In this document: piece after piece, positions 7,868 through 17,507 of the stretch | Layout of the letters: each line of letters begins with the position of its first letter | Position numbering within the stretch: the first letter of the stretch is position 1 | From: Deltaproteobacteria bacterium | Lineage (GTDB): Bacteria; Desulfobacterota; Desulfomonilia; Desulfomonilales; Desulfomonilaceae | Direction: 5' to 3' | DNA length: 64,000 nucleotides | Assembly: GCA_016875095.1 (NCBI GenBank) | Contig: VGSG01000009.1 | Location: 20,040 to 84,039 of the forward strand | Program-made: the position numbers and the translations under genes | Notes under the pieces: model-generated | Told to the model about the DNA's origin: nothing | What the model saw: only the letters and a program-made list of their open reading frames with translations | The model's database searches: none

Positions 7868-9286
7868 TCACCTGACCGGCCGGCATTTCCAGAAGTAGTT
7901 GTGGAAGTCTCCCAATTCGTGAAACCGGCGAAGAGTAAGGCGCACCGGCATGCCCACCCGCACGTCCGCTGGCCGGCAATCGGTCATTAATCCGTAGAAG
8001 CGCGCGCTGTTTTCCATTTCCACTACTGTCTGCACCACCACCGGGTCGTCACTTCGGCCGGCGAGATTGTCCTGGCTGAACGAAAAAACCTTTCCCTGGA
8101 GCCCGGAAAGGCGAACAGTCTCGAATCGATCGAGACTCCGACAATTGTTGCAAACCCGCTGAATAGGAAACGCGACTTCTCCGCATTCCCGGCATCGACT
8201 ACCCCGGCAGCGCAACAAGGAATCCCGCTCTCGCCACGTTGCGGATGCGGAAGGGAGAATGCGAAAAGGCTCGCCCGGCAAGGGTTCGACGGATTCCTTG
8301 TAGCTGAGAAAGCGCGCGTAAGAGTTCAAGGCGCCCCGGGCGGTTATCTGTTCACCGACAGAATGTTTCGGCGCTTCGGACGCCGGATTGGCGGCGACCC
8401 TGAAGAGCAGGGCCTCTGCCCCGTCCCCGTACCCTGCCACAAGCAGGGTTTGTCCGGGTCGGGCCTTCTCCAGAGCCTCGGTCAACATCAGAAGGGGGTG
8501 GGCGGCGCCCGTAAAGCCGACTTCGTTGAGCAGAGAGTCGGCAGCCGCCTCTTCCTTATCCATGCCCGTAACTTTGAGCAGGTCCTTCAGGGAACGCTGA
8601 TCCGGCGCCGCCACCACAGCTCGATCCACTTCAGAAGGCTTCAGTCCGAGCTTGGTCAACAAGCTGCTGATTACCTCCTTCATCAAAGCCATATACCCTA
8701 CGCTCGTGATGAAGCGGCCCTCCCATGCGCGCACGTATCTGTCACCGGGGTTGCGCCACACGTCCGTGATGTAATCGTTGAGACCATAGCCGCCCATATA
8801 TTCGAGAACTTCATTCGATCCGCCCACCAGGACGGCCGCGGCCCCATCGCCGAACTGCTGCTCCGGATCCGAGCGAGGATAACCCTGACGAGTGTCCGCC
8901 GCGGCCACCAGAATCGTATCCGCCGTGCCTGCCGAAACAGCGTCCAGGGCCAGACGCAGGGCGCTCAGCGAAGAACGCAAAGAATGCGCATAATCGACTG
9001 TCAGAATTCCCCGGTCAAGATCCAGCGCTGTCGCTAACAGAGCCGCAGCCTGTTTTTCCAAGTAAGGCGCGGTGGTGGACGCGAAGAAGATCCCGCTCAG
9101 TCTCGATCGATCTTCCTCCTTCAAGCAGGCCTGCGCAGCTTCCGCCGCCATGGTCAGGGAATCCTCGTCGTGGTTCGCTACGCTGCGACACCCGGGCAGA
9201 GCGCTTCGTTCCCACGCGGCTGCTATGACCTTTCGATCCATCTTAAGGTAGGGCACGTATCCCGCGGCTCGAACAATACCTGCCAT
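7868..9286 (-). CDS. HMG-CoA synthase-like/DUF35 (OB-fold, zinc ribbon) fusion lacking the usual catalytic Cys
   Basis: A 472-residue fusion. Residues ~1-330 show the thiolase-fold HMG-CoA synthase/KAS III pattern: a conserved FGDGAAAVLVG, GAAHPLLML and a glycine-rich AGYGDGAEALLF. Residues ~370-472 are a DUF35 unit with a zinc ribbon (CRECG...CNNC) and an OB fold. Where the family normally has the acyl-accepting Cys, this protein reads DYAHSLRSS (residues ~98-106), with no Cys nearby. It may therefore be a structural or acyl-CoA-binding scaffold, or use different chemistry. The start is the ATG nine bases after GAGGAGGA, rather than the earlier ATG that lies ahead of the ribosome site. Confidence 0.8.
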   Translation of the reverse strand: MAGIVRAAGYVPYLKMDRKVIAAAWERSALPGCRSVANHDEDSLTMAAEAAQACLKEEDRSRLSGIFFASTTAPYLEKQAAALLATALDLDRGILTVDYAHSLRSSLSALRLALDAVSAGTADTILVAAADTRQGYPRSDPEQQFGDGAAAVLVGGSNEVLEYMGGYGLNDYITDVWRNPGDRYVRAWEGRFITSVGYMALMKEVISSLLTKLGLKPSEVDRAVVAAPDQRSLKDLLKVTGMDKEEAAADSLLNEVGFTGAAHPLLMLTEALEKARPGQTLLVAGYGDGAEALLFRVAANPASEAPKHSVGEQITARGALNSYARFLSYKESVEPLPGEPFRILPSASATWRERDSLLRCRGSRCRECGEVAFPIQRVCNNCRSLDRFETVRLSGLQGKVFSFSQDNLAGRSDDPVVVQTVVEMENSARFYGLMTDCRPADVRVGMPVRLTLRRFHELGDFHNYFWKCRPVR

Positions 9287-9446
9287 AAGAATAATTCCTC
9301 CTCGGTCCACTACAGTCGGACTCTAGGAAAATCGGCTTGCGTCCGAATAACGATGGAAGATGCCGCATCAGTGAAAGGTTAATGAACTCGACGACATTGC
9401 CGCCTGTGGGGCGAAGAGCAACGGCGCGGGCTGCGGTCCAAGATCT

Positions 9447-11102
9447 CTAGATTGTGCGGACGGGTTTGTACTCCCCGAAAACTTCCCGCAGCGCGCCGCA
9501 GATCTCTCCCAGACTCGCGTATGCCTCCGACGCTTCAATGAGAACGGGCATCAGGTTCCGATCGCCCTGCGCGGCCTCACGCAGCGCGCCAAGCGCGGCA
9601 GTCACCTTATCCGCGCTGCGTCGCCTCCGCAATGCCTGAAGACGCTCGATCTGGTCTTGCTCCGCCTGCGGATTCGATTGGAAGATGTTGACGCGCTGTT
9701 CGCCTTCCTCTTCCACCTGGTGCTTGTTCAGTCCCACTACGACTCGCCGACCCTGCTCGATGTCGCGTTGGATCTCGTACGCGCGGCCTTCGATCTCCCT
9801 CTGGACAAAACCGCGCTCAATCGCGGCCACCGCGCCCCCCATGTCGTCTATCCGCATGATAAGAGCCTTGATCTCTTCGCACATGCGCCTGGTGAGCGCC
9901 TCAACGTAATACGAGCCTCCCAGAGGATCAACAGTGTCCGTCACACCGGCTTCCTCCAGGAGGATCTGCTGAGTGCGAATGCTGCAGCGGACCGACTCTT
10001 CGGTGGGCAGGGAGAGGGCCTCGTCGTACGAACATGCGGCAATTGATTGGGCTCCACCCAGGACCGCCGCCAAAACCTGGTACGCCACCCGAACCGCGTT
10101 GTTGACGGGTTGTTGCGCCGTGAGGCTCGCGCCGGAAGTCTGGGTATGGAAGCGCAACATCCACGAGCGAGGGTCCTTTGCCCCGAAGCGTTCCCGCAGC
10201 AACTCCGCCCAGACTCGACGAGCCGCTCGGTATTTGGCGGCCTCTTCAAAGATTTTGTTCGCTGTGTTGAAAATCCAACTAATGCGAGGCGCGAAGCTGT
10301 CTATGTCCAAACCCGCGGCCAACCCGGCCTGGATGTAGGCAATGGCATTGCTGAAGCTGAAGGCAATCTCCTGAACCGCGGAGCAGCCCGCCTCACGCAT
10401 GTGGTACCCCGCGATGTTGATGCTGTTGAAGCGCGGAAGATGCTCGCCGCAATAAGCGAAAATGTCGGTGATCAACCTGATGGACGGCTTGGGCGGAAAA
10501 ATATAGGTCCCACGGACCGTATACTCTTTGAGAATGTCGTTCTGAATAGTCCCGCTGAGCGCCTTGGGATCCAGGTTCCGTTTCCGGGCCAGGCTGATGT
10601 ACATTGCCAGGAGTATGGCCGCGGGAGCGTTGATGGTCATGGAGGTGGAGAGCTTATCGAGCGGCAGGCCGTCAAAGATACTCTCCATATCTTCCAGCGT
10701 GTCCACCGGGACCCCTACCTTGCCCACTTCACCCGCGCTCATGGGGTCGTCGGAGTCGTACCCGATCTGGGTGGGAAGATCAAAGGCCACGCTGAGCCCG
10801 GTCTGACCATGCTCCAGCAGGTAGCGAAAACGGCGGTTGGTGTCCTGTGGCGATTCGTAGCCCGAATACTGCCGTATGGTCCAGGGCCGAGCCAGATACA
10901 TGCCGGAGTGGATACCGCGAGTGAACGGATACTGACCCGGGAAGCCGATCTCCGCGAGATAATCCTGGCCGTCCACTTCGGCAGGCGTATAGAGAGGTTC
11001 CACGGCCGCGCCCCAATCCGTTTGCCGGCGTTTCAGACCGGCAAGGGATTTGTCGGCGTGAACCCATTGTTCCTTGATCTCGCGGAAATTCGTGCTGTCC
11101 AT
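9447..11102 (-). CDS. Methylmalonyl-CoA mutase-type large (catalytic) subunit
   Basis: A 551-residue TIM-barrel catalytic subunit of an adenosylcobalamin-dependent acyl-CoA mutase. The substrate-pocket residues that mark methylmalonyl-type enzymes are present: Tyr in TIRQYSGY, Gln and Arg in TIQNDILKEYTVRGT, and His in NIAGYHMREAG. Isobutyryl-CoA mutases usually have Phe at the Tyr site. No cobalamin-binding domain follows, so a separate small subunit is needed; none is encoded in this window. The start MDSTNF has GGAG 10 bases ahead; the longer frame overlaps the next gene. A related specificity (ethylmalonyl or another 2-methyl-branched dicarboxylate) remains possible. Confidence 0.88.
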   Translation of the reverse strand: MDSTNFREIKEQWVHADKSLAGLKRRQTDWGAAVEPLYTPAEVDGQDYLAEIGFPGQYPFTRGIHSGMYLARPWTIRQYSGYESPQDTNRRFRYLLEHGQTGLSVAFDLPTQIGYDSDDPMSAGEVGKVGVPVDTLEDMESIFDGLPLDKLSTSMTINAPAAILLAMYISLARKRNLDPKALSGTIQNDILKEYTVRGTYIFPPKPSIRLITDIFAYCGEHLPRFNSINIAGYHMREAGCSAVQEIAFSFSNAIAYIQAGLAAGLDIDSFAPRISWIFNTANKIFEEAAKYRAARRVWAELLRERFGAKDPRSWMLRFHTQTSGASLTAQQPVNNAVRVAYQVLAAVLGGAQSIAACSYDEALSLPTEESVRCSIRTQQILLEEAGVTDTVDPLGGSYYVEALTRRMCEEIKALIMRIDDMGGAVAAIERGFVQREIEGRAYEIQRDIEQGRRVVVGLNKHQVEEEGEQRVNIFQSNPQAEQDQIERLQALRRRRSADKVTAALGALREAAQGDRNLMPVLIEASEAYASLGEICGALREVFGEYKPVRTI

Positions 11103-11152
11103 GTCTGCTCTTCTCCTGTCCCCAGGAAAGGCCCTACTCACCGTCGCCCCGA

Positions 11153-12295
11153 TCAAAAGCCGCATTCTCTGGCGATCACCATCTTGTGCACTTCGGAAGT
11201 CCCTTCGGTCACGGTGAAGAGCCTGCCGTCGCGCCAGTGTCTTTGAACCGCGTACTCCATCATGTACCCGTAACCGCCGTGGATCTGCATGGCGTCATTC
11301 AAAATCTTCTGCAGGGTCTCGGTGCAAAAGAGCTTTACCATGGAGGACTCCTTTCGCACGTTTACGCCGGAGTCGTACAGATGAGCCGTGTAATAGGTGT
11401 AGGTCCGCATGATATCGACGTTCATGGCCATTTCGGCCAACTTGAAGCGAGTCGCCTGGAATTCGATAATGGGCCGTCCGAATTGCACCCGCTCCTTGGC
11501 ATATTGCGCGGACAGCTCGTATGCGGCTTGCGCGGTCCCAGTGGACCGACTCCCATAGGTTATCCGGCCGGAGATCAGGGTATCGTCAATTTGCTTGAAG
11601 CCACCGCCTTCCTTGCCGCCGATCATGTTGGACGCGGGAACCACACAGTCTTCAAACACGAGTTCAGCAGTCTCCGTGCAGCGGTTGCCCACCTTCTTGA
11701 GCTTGGGGGAGACGTTGAATCCCGGGGCGCTGCGCTCCACAATGAAGAGGTTAATGCCTTCTCCGCGACGTTCCGGTTGCGTGTACGCGGCTACGACCAC
11801 ATAATCGCAAATAGGGCCGTTGGAGATAAACATCTTTGAGCCGTTGATGATGTAATTGTCTCCATCTCGCTCCGCTCTGGTCTGAAGGGAAGCCACGTCC
11901 GAGCCGGCATTGGGTTCAGTCAAACCGAACGCGGCTATTTTTTCGCCCTTTATGGCGGGAACGAGAAAGCGCTCCTTCTGTTCCTCGGAACCGTACTGAT
12001 AGATCGGCATGGCGCCGAGGCCGCTGTGCGCCACCACCGCTCCCGCAATGCCGGAGCATACTCGCGTGAGCTCTTCGACCAGGATGCACTCGGCTATCTT
12101 GTCCGCGCCCCCGCCGCCAAGCTCCTCGGGATAGCGCGGGCAGAGGAATCCATATTCAGCCATGCGTTTGAACAGGTGTTTGGGGAAAGTCTCGGTCTCC
12201 TCCGCCTCTTCGACCAGAGGCGCAATTTCATTTTCCGCAAAGGCTCTGATAGCGTCGCGGAAAATGCGGTGTTCCTCGGTGAGTTGATATGCCAT
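11153..12295 (-). CDS. Acyl-CoA dehydrogenase
   Basis: A 380-residue FAD-dependent dehydrogenase that introduces an alpha,beta double bond into an acyl-CoA, passing electrons to ETF. Helical N-terminal domain, FGLTEPNAGSD (FAD/substrate loop), [10 protein letters not shown], and VTEGTSEVHK, whose Glu is the catalytic base at the position used by short- and medium-chain enzymes. Start chosen at MAYQLTEEHR with AGGAG ten bases ahead; the frame extends 12 codons further. Lies between the GntR regulator and the mutase. Chain-length or ring specificity cannot be told by eye; enzymes acting on dicarboxyl or aromatic succinyl-CoAs belong to the same clade. Confidence 0.92.
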   Translation of the reverse strand: MAYQLTEEHRIFRDAIRAFAENEIAPLVEEAEETETFPKHLFKRMAEYGFLCPRYPEELGGGGADKIAECILVEELTRVCSGIAGAVVAHSGLGAMPIYQYGSEEQKERFLVPAIKGEKIAAFGLTEPNAGSDVASLQTRAERDGDNYIINGSKMFISNGPICDYVVVAAYTQPERRGEGINLFIVERSAPGFNVSPKLKKVGNRCTETAELVFEDCVVPASNMIGGKEGGGFKQIDDTLISGRITYGSRSTGTAQAAYELSAQYAKERVQFGRPIIEFQATRFKLAEMAMNVDIMRTYTYYTAHLYDSGVNVRKESSMVKLFCTETLQKILNDAMQIHGGYGYMMEYAVQRHWRDGRLFTVTEGTSEVHKMVIARECGF

Positions 12296-12376
12296 ATGCG
12301 TAAGACTCCTAAGAGAACTGCGTTCGGTCAAGAAGCAGGTATAAGGCCGCGATGCGAATTTTCCGCAGGAACGATT

Positions 12377-13114
12377 TTACATGCCGACTTTTCCGAGGGT
12401 GACTTCCCTCACCCCACCCAAGAGTATGTCCGGCGCCTGGCGAATACGAAGGCTGTTTATGACCCGCGCCCGGCCCGAAGCAATGTGCCTTCTTGTCGCC
12501 GCAATCGCTTCTTGCGCCTCACCTCGGCTCAAGGCGTCCAGTAGCGCGCGATGCTCCTGGACGATCCCCAGAATCTGCTCGTTACTGAAGTACTCGGGCC
12601 GGTATTTCAGGTAGAGTTTCTCGAAGATCTCCTCAAGCATGGTGTAGATCACCTCATTCGCGGCGAACTCGGCAATCTTGAGATGGAAATGCGCGTCCAC
12701 CAAGATCAGCCGACGGCCGATCAGATTCTCCGATTCCATACTGTGCTTCTTGAAGGTCTTCTTGAATTGGCTGACGACTCGGGGGTTCAGGTTCTCCACG
12801 ATCCGAGGGATTATGTATATCTCAAGGGCTTCACGGGCTTCGTAGAGCTGGAGCGCCTCTTGCTCGGTGATTTCGCTGACGAAGTACCCCTTGTTAGGCG
12901 CATACGTAACAAAACCGGATGCCTTCAGCCGGTTGAGCGCCTGTATCACAGGGGTTACGCTCACATTCAGCCGTCGAGCCAGGTCCGTGTAAATGATCTT
13001 TTGTCCGGGCGCGAGAAGGCTCGAATAGAGCATATTGCGGATTTTCTGGAATGTTTCTTCAATGGCCGCGCCCCGTTTTGGGGGCGCTCCGTTGTGTGTG
13101 ATCATATTCTTCAT
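12377..13114 (-). CDS. GntR-family regulator with FCD ligand-binding domain
   Basis: A 245-residue transcription factor. A winged helix-turn-helix lies at ~residues 15-80 (LARRLNVSVTPVIQALNRL, then GYFVSEI), followed by an all-helical FCD domain (EAREALEIYIIPRI, DAHFHLKIAE, HRALLDALSRG), whose Asp/His residues usually bind a metal and a small carboxylate or acyl ligand. It is the only obvious regulator in the acyl-CoA block and sits in the middle of it in the same orientation, so control of the block by a pathway intermediate is likely. No inverted-repeat operator was convincing in the 64 bases upstream. Confidence 0.92.
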   Translation of the reverse strand: MKNMITHNGAPPKRGAAIEETFQKIRNMLYSSLLAPGQKIIYTDLARRLNVSVTPVIQALNRLKASGFVTYAPNKGYFVSEITEQEALQLYEAREALEIYIIPRIVENLNPRVVSQFKKTFKKHSMESENLIGRRLILVDAHFHLKIAEFAANEVIYTMLEEIFEKLYLKYRPEYFSNEQILGIVQEHRALLDALSRGEAQEAIAATRRHIASGRARVINSLRIRQAPDILLGGVREVTLGKVGM

Positions 13115-13178
13115 GGTGTCGCATGTTCTCCACTAAATGTCGGCGCATTGCTCGATTTGCCGGGCGCCGTTTCCACCG

Positions 13179-14741
13179 TCAGGCAAAGCGTTCCGGGTAG
13201 AGCCGCTTAAGCTCGTGTTTGACCACCTTGCCCGCAGCGTTCATCGGCAATTCCGGGATAAAATGTATGCCGCCTCTGGGCAGCTTAAAGTCGGCCAGCT
13301 TCTCTCTGAGCATGGCCATGAGCTGCTGATCGTCCGGGAGATCGTCCCCCTGTCCCAGCACCACGAAGGCCACAGGGGTTTCGCCCCAGACCGCATGCGA
13401 CCTTCCCACGACCGCAGCCTGGAGCACCGCGGGATGGGACTGCAGGGCATCCTCGATCTCCTTCGGGTAAACGTTGAATCCACCGCTGATGATCAGCTCC
13501 TTCTTGCGGTCGACGAGGAAAATGTAGCCCTCGTGGTCCATGTACCCCACGTCCCCGGTATGGTGCCATCCGTGGCGAAGAGCTTCCTCAGTGAGTTCGG
13601 GTTGCCGCCAATACCCGGCCATGACATTGGTTCCCCTAATCACGATCTCGCCGATCTCGCCCGGGGGGAGTTCCCGGTCTTCGTCATTGAAGATGCGGAC
13701 CTCGGCATTGATGCTTTCGTGGCCGATGGAACGCAGCCTGGCTTCCATTTCAGGTGACCCATCCAGCATGTGGTCGTGTTCATCCAGGAAAGCGATGTAC
13801 CCCGGAGAGGTCTCCGTGGCGCCGCACGCGCCCACGAAACGCCAGTCAAACCGCGCCAGGGCACGCTTGAGCACGGTTATCGGCATGGGAGCGGAACCGT
13901 AGCAGACGGTGCGCAGGCTGGAGAGGTCGAAGTCCGAGAGCTGCGGGCATTCCAGGAGCTTCAGGAGCATTACGGGGATCAAGAATGCGGTGGTGACCCG
14001 CTCGCGCTCGATCGTGGCCAGATAGTCCACGGGGTCGAACTTGTTCAACAAAACCACCGTATTGCCGCGGAAGGTGCTCGCCAGGACGGTGCCCACGCCG
14101 GCGGCTTGATATATGGGCGCGGCCACCAGCGCCACGTCGGCGCCACGGGTGCGACGCGAGATGGCCGAGGCGTGAGCGGACGAGAAGAGGTTCCGGTGAG
14201 TCCACATAACCCCTTTGGGCCGGCCTGTGGTTCCGCTGGTGTAAATGAGGCCCGCAAGGTCGTCGTCTCCACGGACGGGCTCGATCCGCTCTGCGGACTG
14301 GCCTTCCAGTATGGTTTCAAAGGAGTCAGCCTCACCACCGCCGATAACAAAAAGATTTCTTCCAACATGCAAATTGGGGACTCCCGCAAGCTTGGCCAAG
14401 TATTCTTCGCCTGCTATTACCAAAGCGGGCTCCGCATCCGCGACGATAGCCGCCACTTCCGGCAGGGCCAGGCGGGTATTCACAGGGCAGAAAACTCCCC
14501 CGGCTTTCAGAGCGCCAAAGAAGGCTTCCACATTTTCGATCGCGTTGTGGTTGAGGATGCAGACTCGGTCACCGGGGCGCAACCCGCGTGCAAGAAGACC
14601 ACGCGCCAATTGATTGGCGCGGCGGTTGAATTGACCGAACGTAAGTCGCCGAGAACCCTCCGCCAAATAGATCTTATCACCATGATTCTTGGCGTGCTTC
14701 TCGGAAACATAGGAGAAGAGCATCGTGTTCGCGGATTGCAT
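13179..14741 (-). CDS. AMP-forming acyl-CoA synthetase
   Basis: A 520-residue class I adenylate-forming ligase. Phosphate loop YTSGTTGRPKG, core YGSAPMP and GACGATET, hinge TGDVGYMDHEGY followed by DRKKELIISGG, and C-terminal NAAGKVVKHEL with the adenylation Lys. The ATG has AGGAG six bases ahead. Its stop is about 65 bases beyond the regulator's start. Eight bases separate it from the next ligase upstream, so the two are translated from one message. Being one of four ligases here, it probably activates a different acid or a pathway intermediate; substrate unknown. Confidence 0.9.
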   Translation of the reverse strand: MQSANTMLFSYVSEKHAKNHGDKIYLAEGSRRLTFGQFNRRANQLARGLLARGLRPGDRVCILNHNAIENVEAFFGALKAGGVFCPVNTRLALPEVAAIVADAEPALVIAGEEYLAKLAGVPNLHVGRNLFVIGGGEADSFETILEGQSAERIEPVRGDDDLAGLIYTSGTTGRPKGVMWTHRNLFSSAHASAISRRTRGADVALVAAPIYQAAGVGTVLASTFRGNTVVLLNKFDPVDYLATIERERVTTAFLIPVMLLKLLECPQLSDFDLSSLRTVCYGSAPMPITVLKRALARFDWRFVGACGATETSPGYIAFLDEHDHMLDGSPEMEARLRSIGHESINAEVRIFNDEDRELPPGEIGEIVIRGTNVMAGYWRQPELTEEALRHGWHHTGDVGYMDHEGYIFLVDRKKELIISGGFNVYPKEIEDALQSHPAVLQAAVVGRSHAVWGETPVAFVVLGQGDDLPDDQQLMAMLREKLADFKLPRGGIHFIPELPMNAAGKVVKHELKRLYPERFA

Positions 14742-14749
14742 GTGTTCTC

Positions 14750-16291
14750 CTATGAAAAGGAACTATCAGGCTCCAGATTGTCCCGGAGCACTCTTTTCAG
14801 GACCTTGCCGGCCGGCGAGCGGGGCAGGGCGGCCACGAACGTGACGGATCGCGGCTTCTTGAATCCGGCCAACTTATCCTTGCAATGGAGAATGATTTCC
14901 TCCTGCGTGCACAATACGCCGGGCTTGAGCGCCACCGCTGCGTGAACTCGTTGTCCCCAGATAGGATCCGGCGCGCCCACCACGGCAACCTCTTGCACTT
15001 TTGGATGAGTTGCCAGGACTTCCTCGATTTCGCGGGGATAGATGTTTTCACCTCCGCTGATGATCATGTCCTTCTTACGATCCCGAATGTAGAGGAACCC
15101 GTCTTGATCCATTTCGCCCAAATCGCCCGTATGGAGCCAGCCGTCCGTGAACGCTTCCTGAGTGGCCACGGGGTTTTGGTAATAGCCGCTCGTAACGTTG
15201 GGCCCTCGAACCAAGATCTCGCCTATTTGACCGGCGGGAAGATCGCGACCCAGCTCATCAACGATCCGCGCCTCCACACTGTGGAAAGGCTTACCGACCG
15301 AATCGGTCTTGCTGAGGGCGTCCGCAGGCTTGAGAGTGGAAATGACGGCCATTGTTTCGGTCATGCCGTAAGTTTCGCCTAGCTTGGCGTTGGGAAAGAC
15401 TTCCATGAGCCGGCGCTTCGTATGGGTCGGCATCGGCTCGGCCCCCGAGCCCAAAGAACGAACCGAAGAGGTATCGTACCGATCCAGGTCGGGCAATTGC
15501 AGGATAAAGTTCCATACAGTGGGCGGGAACACGAGCCGATTGATTCGTTCCCTTTGCACGGTCTCCATGAGCGAGGCAGGATCGAACTTGGCCATGGAAA
15601 CAGTGGAGCATCCCAGGTAGAGGTTTGTCACGAGCAGGGCAAATGCGGCGACATGAAATAGAGGAAACACGAGAGCCACTCGGTAATCCGGGGCCAAATC
15701 CACCTCTCCCGCCGCGGCTGCCGCGGCCCATATACAGGAGCGATGAGAATGGATTACCCCCTTGGGCTTGCCTGTTGTTCCGGCCGTGTACATGATACAG
15801 GCCGCGTCGCTTTCCATCAGATCGGGCCACTCAAAGCCCGCCGAGTCGGCCTCTTGCAGGGCTTCCAGGCTCTCTTCCGTCGGGAGAGGCTGTCCCCCGC
15901 TCACCACCCACCGGCCCACCCGGGGCGTGCCGGGGCGCACCTTATCCACTACCGGCCGAAACTGATGATCGTAGACGAACACGTTCGCGTCCGAGTTCTT
16001 GACGATATAGCTCAACTCGTCGGCGGCGAGGCGCACGTTCAACGGTGCCAACACCGCTCCCAGCTTCATGAGCGCCAGGTAGAGTTCAAGCACGGTCCGT
16101 CCGTTGAGAAAAAGGGTAGCGATCCGGTCGCCTTTCTTGACGCCCATCGCATGTAGGGCCCGAGCGAGCCGATTGGAATTCTCCAACCACTCGCGGTAGC
16201 GCAGGCGACCTGTTTCGGAGACAATCGCCTCTTTGTCCGGGCACTTCCGAGCCGCACGTTCCAGCAAGTAAGGTATGGTCATCTGGAGCAT
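14750..16291 (-). CDS. AMP-forming acyl-CoA synthetase
   Basis: A 513-residue class I adenylate-forming ligase. Motifs in order: YTAGTTGKPKG (phosphate loop), LGSGAEPMP, GETYGMTET, TGDLGEMDQDGFL, GGENIYPREIEEVL and SPAGKVLKRVL (adenylation Lys). It resembles the ligase next to it only at the family level, suggesting separate specificity rather than a recent duplication. A GAGG site lies upstream of the first ATG; a second ATG three codons on is possible. An acyl-CoA dehydrogenase is 46 bases upstream in the transcript. Confidence 0.9.
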   Translation of the reverse strand: MLQMTIPYLLERAARKCPDKEAIVSETGRLRYREWLENSNRLARALHAMGVKKGDRIATLFLNGRTVLELYLALMKLGAVLAPLNVRLAADELSYIVKNSDANVFVYDHQFRPVVDKVRPGTPRVGRWVVSGGQPLPTEESLEALQEADSAGFEWPDLMESDAACIMYTAGTTGKPKGVIHSHRSCIWAAAAAAGEVDLAPDYRVALVFPLFHVAAFALLVTNLYLGCSTVSMAKFDPASLMETVQRERINRLVFPPTVWNFILQLPDLDRYDTSSVRSLGSGAEPMPTHTKRRLMEVFPNAKLGETYGMTETMAVISTLKPADALSKTDSVGKPFHSVEARIVDELGRDLPAGQIGEILVRGPNVTSGYYQNPVATQEAFTDGWLHTGDLGEMDQDGFLYIRDRKKDMIISGGENIYPREIEEVLATHPKVQEVAVVGAPDPIWGQRVHAAVALKPGVLCTQEEIILHCKDKLAGFKKPRSVTFVAALPRSPAGKVLKRVLRDNLEPDSSFS

Positions 16292-16337
16292 TGGGCACGC
16301 CTCATGGCTTGGTCCCGATCGGCGCGAAGATCGGAGG

Positions 16338-17501
16338 TTAATCCTTCAGGAGTTCCCTTGCAATGATCATCTTCTGGATCTCGGAGGCGCCGCCGCCGAT
16401 TTCCACCAGTTTTGCGTCGCGCAGGTAGCGCTCCACAGGATACTCACGCATGTAGCCGTAACCACCGTGGATCTGGATCGCGTCCAGAGCAGCGCGGGTG
16501 GCCATGACCGAAGCGAAGTACTTGGCCATGGAGGCTTCCTTGGTCAACTTGCGACCCTGATCCACCAGCGGACACAACGAGTAGGTGTAGCGCCGCGCCA
16601 TATCCAGCCGAGTCGCCATTTCTGCGATCATGTTCCGAACAAGCTGGAAGTTGCCGATGAGCTGGCCGAATTGCCGACGCTCTCGGGCGTACTTCACCGA
16701 GCATTCCAGGCAGGCTTGCGCAATGCCGATACTGGTCATGGCCCCCAGTACGCGCTCTTCGTCCAGCGCCTCAAAAAGTATCGTGAATCCGTCTCCTTCT
16801 GGGCCGAGGATCTGCTCCGGCCCGACCTCCACCTCGTCCAGGAAGACTTCGCCGGTCGGCGAGCAGCGCATACCCATTTTCTGAAAAGGCGGGCCGGTGG
16901 ACAGACCCTTCATCCCCCGCTCCAGAATGAAGAGCGCGCCCCCTTGCGCGCCGTGAGTGCCGTGCTCCCGAGCCACCACCAGGAAATAGCGAGCCTCGGG
17001 GGCATTGGTTATGAAGGTCTTGGAGCCTTTCAGCGCATAGGCCGCGCCTTTCCGGGTGTAGGCGGTCCGCAGGGCGAGCGCGTCGGAGCCGGCCTCGGGC
17101 TCGGTCAGACAGAAGGCCGCGAGCGCCTCGCCAGCGATCACCGGCGGTATGTACGTGGATTTTTGTCGGTCCGTCCCATACTTGGAAATGAAATACGCGA
17201 AGTTGGTGGTGCACATGTTCACGGACATGCCGAAGCCCGCGGCCACGCGACAGAATTCCTCCTTGATAAGCGCGTTGGTCAGCAAATCAGCGCCACCGCC
17301 GCCGTACTCAACCGGCGAAGTGGACCCGATCAGGCCGTTCTCACCAGCCTTCCGGTACACATCCATGGGAAATCGTTCGTTCTCGTCGATCTCGCGCGCA
17401 ATGGGCGCGAGCTCCTTCTCCGCGAACTTCCTCACAGTTTCGCGCACCATGCGATGCTCTTCAGAGAGCAATTCGTCCCACAGAATCCTCATGTCGGTCA
17501 T
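16338..17501 (-). CDS. Acyl-CoA dehydrogenase
   Basis: A 387-residue FAD enzyme of the acyl-CoA dehydrogenase family. It shows [43 protein letters not shown] and [10 protein letters not shown]. The usual Glu of the E-G-T catalytic-base motif is replaced: this protein reads GGGASE, so the base may be elsewhere, as in isovaleryl-type enzymes, or the chemistry may differ. The start has GAGAGG ahead and lies six bases from the MaoC hydratase stop, so the two are coupled. It could supply the enoyl-CoA that the MaoC protein hydrates. Confidence 0.88.
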   Translation of the reverse strand: MTDMRILWDELLSEEHRMVRETVRKFAEKELAPIAREIDENERFPMDVYRKAGENGLIGSTSPVEYGGGGADLLTNALIKEEFCRVAAGFGMSVNMCTTNFAYFISKYGTDRQKSTYIPPVIAGEALAAFCLTEPEAGSDALALRTAYTRKGAAYALKGSKTFITNAPEARYFLVVAREHGTHGAQGGALFILERGMKGLSTGPPFQKMGMRCSPTGEVFLDEVEVGPEQILGPEGDGFTILFEALDEERVLGAMTSIGIAQACLECSVKYARERRQFGQLIGNFQLVRNMIAEMATRLDMARRYTYSLCPLVDQGRKLTKEASMAKYFASVMATRAALDAIQIHGGYGYMREYPVERYLRDAKLVEIGGGASEIQKMIIARELLKD

Positions 17502-17507
17502 GTCCTC

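Noticed and set aside
9447..11102. Isobutyryl-CoA mutase
   Set aside because: The pocket has Tyr and Arg as in methylmalonyl-type mutases rather than the Phe/Gln pair of isobutyryl enzymes.
10047..11246. 399-codon plus-strand frame opposite the mutase gene
   Set aside because: Antisense shadow of the mutase and the neighbouring dehydrogenase; no protein-like motifs.
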